This document shows positions 59,871-64,000 of a DNA stretch of 64,000 nt, piece by piece. Both the position numbers and the translations under genes were made by a program. Source of the stretch: Mucilaginibacter paludis DSM 18603 (GTDB lineage: Bacteria; Bacteroidota; Bacteroidia; Sphingobacteriales; Sphingobacteriaceae); NCBI RefSeq assembly GCF_000166195.2, contig NZ_CM001403.1, forward strand, positions 5,226,432 through 5,290,431, written 5' to 3'. The notes under the pieces are model-generated. The model had not been told where the DNA came from. It did no database searches and worked only from the letters and a program-made list of their open reading frames with translations. Numbering within the stretch: the first letter of the stretch is position 1; each line of letters opens with the position of its first letter.

Positions 59871-60560
59871 CTACTCCAAATAATAATGCCTGATCCTGTT
59901 AAACTGGTCGTCAAGCTCATAAACCAGCGGGATGCCTGTTGGTATTTCAAGGTTGGTAACTTCCTCGTCGGATAAATGGTCGATGTATTTAACCAGCGCG
60001 CGTAAACTGTTGCCGTGGGCGGCGATGATCACCTTTTGATTAAGCCGCATGGTTGGCATAATTTTTTCGTGCCAAAAAGGTAAAACCCTATCCATGGTTT
60101 CGCTCAGGTTTTCGGTAAGCGGTAATTCGCGGGCGGTTAAATGCTGATAGCGGAGGTCGTGGCCGGGGTAACGTTCGTCATCCTTGGTAATAGCGGGTGG
60201 ATGTTCGTTAGGATCGCGACGCCACTTTTTTACCTGTTCTTCGCCATATTGAGCAATGGTTTCAGTTTTGTTTAAACCTTGCAGGGCACCGTAAAAACGC
60301 TCGTTGAGCCGCCACGATTTCTCTTCCGGAATCCAAAGGTGATCCAATTCTTCTAAAACACAATGCAGCGTTTTAATGGCTCTTTTTAAAACCGAGGTAA
60401 AGCCCGCGTCAAAATTATAATCGTGTTTTTTTAATAGTTCCCCAGCTTTTTTTGCCTGCCGGTAACCTTCTTCCGATAGGTCTACATCGGTCCACCCGGT
60501 AAAACGATTCTCCTTGTTCCATATACTCTCACCGTGGCGTATTAAAACTAATTTCTGCAT
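59871..60560 (-). CDS. gpmA: 2,3-bisphosphoglycerate-dependent phosphoglycerate mutase
   Basis: 229 residues of the histidine-phosphatase superfamily. LIRHGESIWNKENRFTGW carries the catalytic His; RAIKTLHCVLEELDHLW, ERFYGALQGLNKTE and IAAHGNSLRALVKY contain the remaining catalytic residues. It interconverts 3- and 2-phosphoglycerate in glycolysis. It stands alone, not with the pfkA-gap block, and is convergent with the VOC gene. Confidence 0.97.
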   Translation of the reverse strand: MQKLVLIRHGESIWNKENRFTGWTDVDLSEEGYRQAKKAGELLKKHDYNFDAGFTSVLKRAIKTLHCVLEELDHLWIPEEKSWRLNERFYGALQGLNKTETIAQYGEEQVKKWRRDPNEHPPAITKDDERYPGHDLRYQHLTARELPLTENLSETMDRVLPFWHEKIMPTMRLNQKVIIAAHGNSLRALVKYIDHLSDEEVTNLEIPTGIPLVYELDDQFNRIRHYYLE

Positions 60561-60696
60561 GATGGCTAAAGCTACTATTTGTTAAGCAATATTTTTTAGT
60601 TTGATATTGTTTTAAAAACATTTACTTTTAATTGTACCAATTGCGGTAACCAACGCAACTATCAACCCAATTAATAAATCAAACCGTATTAAATTT

Positions 60697-61284
60697 ATGA
60701 GCGAAACAACCTTTGTCTCCCTAAAAGAGAACACCGCCAACCCTGCGCCCCTGGGCCTGCTGGCATTTGGCATGACTACCGTACTGCTTAACCTGCACAA
60801 CGCAGGCTTTATCGAAATGAGCCCCATGATATTGTCTATGGGTATTTTTTACGGAGGAACAGCCCAGGTAATAGCCGGGATTATTGAAGCCAAAAAAAAT
60901 AATACTTTTGGTTTAACGGCTTTTACGTCCTACGGCTTTTTCTGGCTAACCCTGGTAGGACTTATCGTGATGCCTAAACTGGGTTGGTTCCCTGCGCCAA
61001 CCAAAGCCTCTATGGTTGCTTTTTTAGTGATGTGGGGTATATTTACCTTCCTGTTGTTTTTGGGTACATTCAAAATTAACCGCGCATTGCAGTTTGTTTT
61101 TGCATCGTTAACCATATTATTCTTTTTGTTGGCCGCTGGCGATGCTACCGGGAACGAAAGTATTTCGAAGTTTGCAGGTTATGAAGGGATCATCTGTGGG
61201 GCATCGGCTATTTACACAGGTGTTGCACAGGTATTGAATGAGTTGCATGGCCGTGTGGTGTGGCCAATTGGACCGGTTGCCTGA
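60697..61284 (+). CDS. satP: Acetate/succinate transporter (GPR1/FUN34/YaaH family)
   Basis: 195 residues with six membrane helices. The signature NPAPLGLLAFGMTTVLLNLHNAGF at the N-terminus is diagnostic of the SatP/YaaH family, which moves acetate and related monocarboxylates across the inner membrane. FYGGTAQVIAGI is the second conserved block. Transcribed alone or with the UDG-fold gene 23 bp downstream. Confidence 0.93.
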   Translation: MSETTFVSLKENTANPAPLGLLAFGMTTVLLNLHNAGFIEMSPMILSMGIFYGGTAQVIAGIIEAKKNNTFGLTAFTSYGFFWLTLVGLIVMPKLGWFPAPTKASMVAFLVMWGIFTFLLFLGTFKINRALQFVFASLTILFFLLAAGDATGNESISKFAGYEGIICGASAIYTGVAQVLNELHGRVVWPIGPVA

Positions 61285-61307
61285 AAAGAGGTTAATTAAA
61301 TATAAGC

Positions 61308-61982
61308 ATGACTTACGAGGAATTAGTAACTAAACGCAAAAATTATAAGGTTCAAATTCCCGGACTTATAAATCAAAGAGATGTGGAGAATAATCTATTT
61401 GATGAAGGGAATTACTTGGATCCTTGGGCTAAATGGCATAACAGTATACCTGCCGATATAATGTTAATAGGACAAGATTGGGGTAGTACCAGTTATTATT
61501 TGAAAAATAATGGTAGAGATCAGGATATGAATCCCACTTGTAGAAATTTGAGTTTGCTTTTTAATGAATTGGGGATACAAATTGGAGACCCCAATAATCC
61601 TGCTTTAAATCAAAAATTTCATTTTGCCAATATCATTCCGTTTTTAAGAACCGGAGATATGCAAGGAGGCCTTAATAAAATTTTAAGTCAGGCTAAAATA
61701 AACGAATTTGCCGAGGAGTTTATTAAGCCTCTTATTGAGGTTGTCAAGCCCACAATTATAATAACGTTGGGGCGGGCTTCTACGACAGGAGTGATGTCTG
61801 TTTTTGGTCAAACACTTTCAACGAATAGAATATTTAAAGATTTTGTGGAAGCTTCACCTATAAAGTTAAAGGAAAACCTCTTACTGTTTCCGATGTATCA
61901 TTGTGGCAGCTCATCGGTAAACAGGAATCGTAATCTGGACGAGCAAAAACAAGATTGGTCTAAGATCAAGGAATATATATGA
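61308..61982 (+). CDS. Uracil-DNA-glycosylase-fold protein (UDG superfamily)
   Basis: 224 residues. Motif I is IMLIGQDWG (GQDWG at 55-59), and the C-terminal motif is PMYHCGSSSVNRN around 195-208, corresponding to the HPS-type loop of UDG enzymes but with Cys-Gly-Ser instead of Pro-Ser. HFANIIPFLR and IIITLGRAS are other UDG-fold blocks. A DNA glycosylase or a non-catalytic relative is possible. The gene is AT-richer than its neighbours, suggesting it is accessory (inference). Confidence 0.65.
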   Translation: MTYEELVTKRKNYKVQIPGLINQRDVENNLFDEGNYLDPWAKWHNSIPADIMLIGQDWGSTSYYLKNNGRDQDMNPTCRNLSLLFNELGIQIGDPNNPALNQKFHFANIIPFLRTGDMQGGLNKILSQAKINEFAEEFIKPLIEVVKPTIIITLGRASTTGVMSVFGQTLSTNRIFKDFVEASPIKLKENLLLFPMYHCGSSSVNRNRNLDEQKQDWSKIKEYI

Positions 61983-62019
61983 AATTCCTGGCTTGGGTTA
62001 ATATGTCAAGTTATTAAAC

Positions 62020-62052
62020 ACAAAAAAGCCACCCATAAGGTGGCTTTTTTGT
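62020..62052. terminator. Bidirectional terminator between the UDG-fold and ompA genes
   Basis: A perfect 14-bp stem ACAAAAAAGCCACC/GGTGGCTTTTTTGT with a 5-base loop CATAA and T runs on both strands. Confidence 0.92.
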
Positions 62053-62094
62053 ATAAGCTTCGTGCTTAAAGCTTCTCGCTTCGAGCTGAAAATC

Positions 62095-63483
62095 TTAATA
62101 AAGTGTAAACTCAACCCTACGGTTTTGTTGACGGCCTGCAGCAGTTTTGTTGCTGGCGATAGGCTGATTCATACCATAACCGGTTGCTTCAATACGTGAT
62201 GCATTAGCACCTTTGCTTACCAGGTAAGTTTTGATAGCTTCTGCACGTTCTTTTGATAAACGCATGTTCAGCGCTGCAGAACCTGAATTATCAGTATGTC
62301 CGGCTAATTTTAAGCTGAAATTTTTGTTAACCAATAACTCGGCAACTTTATCTAAACTTGGTAATGAATGTGCGCGGATGGTTGCTTTACCTAAATCAAA
62401 TTCCAGGTTGGCAATAGCATCTTTAACTACTCTCTTATCTTCTTCGGTTATATATACCTTTACATTTTCTGCTTTTGGTAGTGGGCAACCAGCACCATCA
62501 ACTTTTACGCCTGATGGAGTGTTAGGACATTTGTCAAACAAATCAGGTACACCGTCACCATCAGAATCCTGAGTTAACTTAGCGTTAGTAGCTGCTAAAT
62601 TAGCGTTGGTTGTATTCAGGTCAGAACGTAATCTGTCATTTTCAGCTTTTTGAGCGTCAACTTCAGATTGTAAAGTTCTGACTTTAGCTAAATACTCATA
62701 ACGCATAGATGATACTGGGTTATGTGTTGCCAGCTGTGGTTTTGAACGTTTGCCTAAAGCAAATTCTAAACCAACGTGGCCGTATGAAAACTTATCGTTG
62801 GTTGAACCAGTGCTGTAACCATCAACATTATCAGCGTTAACAAAATTAACCTGGTAACCTAAGTCGATGTTGACACCTGGTGCAACATTGAATTTTAAAC
62901 CGGCGCCTACAGGAATAAAAAATTCAGTGTAGTTGCTTTTATCACTTGGTTTAAATGTTGTTGAAGCTCCTGTAGCAGCATTATATACTGTTGGCTTGTA
63001 TGCGATAGCACCACCACCCAAGGTTAAATAAGGCTGGATAAAACCTTTATTATGCCTCCAGTTGATGTTTGCCAAAGTGAAGTTTGCACTTAAAGCCGCT
63101 GACCAGTTAAGATCTGTACTGTATTTGCTGTATGGGCTCGTGCCTGTTACTGGGTCAATAGCCGCTATCCCGCCGCCTAATTTACCTTTTAAAAAATCTG
63201 CTTGTAAGCCAAACGATGGTAGTATTTGTTTTTTGATAAAACCACCGTATCCAATTTGTTCGTGAGGTGATGCAAAATCCTGTTTGCCGTTAAAAATGGT
63301 GAATGGTGTTAAAACACCTCCGTTTATGCCAATTGACCAGGTGCGGAATGCACTGCCTGGTGAAAACGGCTCTACGTAATTTTTAGTTTGTGTGCTGTCG
63401 GGAGTTTGGGCAAATAAAGCACCTCCGGCCATTAAGCTGGAAAGGAGCAAAGATGTTTTTTTAAAATTCAGTTTCATATTCAT
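62095..63483 (-). CDS. OmpA family outer membrane protein with TSP3-like linker
   Basis: 462 residues. Signal peptide (MKLNFKKTSLLLSSLMAGGALFAQ; the ATG at 63477 is an equally good start), an N-terminal beta-barrel to about residue 245, a helical stretch of hydrophilic heptads (LRSDLNTTNANLAATNAK), a calcium-binding thrombospondin-type-3 repeat (DSDGDGVPDLFDKCPNTP), and a C-terminal OmpA peptidoglycan-binding domain (LAGHTDNSGSAALNMRLSKERA, GYGMNQPIASN). It links the outer membrane to peptidoglycan. Confidence 0.95.
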   Translation of the reverse strand: MNMKLNFKKTSLLLSSLMAGGALFAQTPDSTQTKNYVEPFSPGSAFRTWSIGINGGVLTPFTIFNGKQDFASPHEQIGYGGFIKKQILPSFGLQADFLKGKLGGGIAAIDPVTGTSPYSKYSTDLNWSAALSANFTLANINWRHNKGFIQPYLTLGGGAIAYKPTVYNAATGASTTFKPSDKSNYTEFFIPVGAGLKFNVAPGVNIDLGYQVNFVNADNVDGYSTGSTNDKFSYGHVGLEFALGKRSKPQLATHNPVSSMRYEYLAKVRTLQSEVDAQKAENDRLRSDLNTTNANLAATNAKLTQDSDGDGVPDLFDKCPNTPSGVKVDGAGCPLPKAENVKVYITEEDKRVVKDAIANLEFDLGKATIRAHSLPSLDKVAELLVNKNFSLKLAGHTDNSGSAALNMRLSKERAEAIKTYLVSKGANASRIEATGYGMNQPIASNKTAAGRQQNRRVEFTLY

Positions 63484-63919
63484 TTTAGTTAAAATTACCT
63501 ATGTTAACAGGCATGTTCCCCTTAAGGCAACATTGGTGCCATGTTGTTAATATAGTTAAAAACACCATAGGTAGCACATAAATAAATAACAATGCTTTTT
63601 AGTTAAAGTGCATGCTATCAAGTGTTTTAACTATTTTTTAGAACGATTGACTTTTTAACTGCAGGGTAAAAAAGATAAAAGAGCAAGCTGCCCTGTAATG
63701 AATACAAATCTGAATGGATTGTATTGGGGGGAGGATTGAAATTTAAGAATTAGTTAAAATGTATGTGATTGTGATAGGGCTTAAAACAGATCGCTATTAG
63801 CAACCAAATAAAATATCCTTATCAAGGGGATACGAGAAGAAGTAAATTGTTTGTGCTTTTAAAATAGGTATAGCCGATTCATCCATAGCGGATTGCATTG
63901 ATAAGATAAACTTTATGCG
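63484..63919. other. ompA upstream region
   Basis: 436 bp with no gene recognised. AT-rich and presumably contains the ompA promoter on the minus strand, but no consensus match was found. Confidence 0.4.
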
Positions 63920-64000
63920 TCAGTGTTTTTTATGGAATAACGCCGAAAAGCGGGGTATATCCGTTTTTAGCATAGCGACGGCCTCGTTTCGTTCACCATT
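63920..64000 (-). CDS. Possible 3' end of a gene cut by the window edge
   Basis: A minus-strand frame open from base 64000 to a TGA at 63922-63920, giving 26 C-terminal residues (NGERNEAVAMLKTDIPRFS then ALFHKKH). Codon use looks coding, but the fragment is too short to name and may be spurious. Confidence 0.35.
   Translation of the reverse strand, partial: NGERNEAVAMLKTDIPRFSALFHKKH

Overview
The window reads as chromosomal DNA of a Bacteroidota bacterium, most likely Sphingobacteriaceae (Mucilaginibacter/Pedobacter-like). The evidence is the gene content (TonB-dependent receptor, OmpP1/FadL porin, OmpA protein with a thrombospondin-type-3 linker, BadF-type sugar kinases, a short F1 epsilon subunit), Bacteroidota-type promoters (TTTG, about 18-21 nt, TAnnTTTG) upstream of several genes, and typical intergenic repeats. 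The taxon is inferred from these family resemblances, not from a marker-gene search. No prophage, CRISPR array or integrated plasmid is visible. The only mobile-type gene is a REP-associated transposase (RAYT).

Layout. 1-2.6 kb: 5' part of ilvB and complete ilvD on the minus strand, preceded by an unannotated 48-codon Ile/Val/Leu-rich leader peptide and an attenuator hairpin. 2.9-4.8 kb: atpC-atpD. 5.1-7.7 kb: outer-membrane FadL-like porin with an SGNH lipoprotein. 8.3-11.8 kb: serine hydrolase, quinone oxidoreductase, peroxiredoxin. 12.0-18.4 kb: tRNA-Arg, adk, obg, and a minus-strand run of membrane/GT-C-like protein, DPM1-like glycosyltransferase, YdcF-like protein, truA and a DUF4395 protein. 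18.4-24.4 kb: an aberrant tRNA-Cys, cls, a diadenylate-cyclase-like protein, an aldo/keto reductase, a glycine-zipper protein and a MacB/FtsX permease. 24.4-32 kb: TonB receptor with a small secreted protein, dinB, aldo/keto reductase, Tat-type SGNH hydrolase, pyrD, and a canonical tRNA-Cys followed by a 58-residue basic protein. 32-35 kb: penicillin acylase family protein and a small membrane protein.

35-43 kb is an alpha-glucan cluster: beta-phosphoglucomutase, alpha-amylase-family enzyme, GH31 alpha-glucosidase and glycogen branching enzyme with a basic N-terminal tail. 44-45.1 kb holds the RAYT with inverted and tandem REP hairpins. 45-50 kb is a glycolytic block: pfkA, a BadF-fold protein lacking its phosphate-1 motif, and gap; next to it lie a Nudix-type regulator with a degenerate Nudix box and an intact BadF kinase. 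Palindromes near pfkA and the kinase are candidate operators. 50-64 kb is a mosaic of housekeeping and accessory genes: a 27-residue membrane microprotein, TetR regulator, OsmC, two DinB-fold proteins, DUF707 glycosyltransferase, S9 peptidase, SpmA-SpmB fusion, DUF3052, AlkD-like, VOC, gpmA, SatP, UDG-fold protein and OmpA.

The points most worth following are the ilv leader/attenuator, the DAC-like protein with an altered RHR motif, the pseudokinase in the pfkA-gap operon with its Nudix regulator and operators, the second tRNA-Cys with defective stems, and the RAYT/REP locus.
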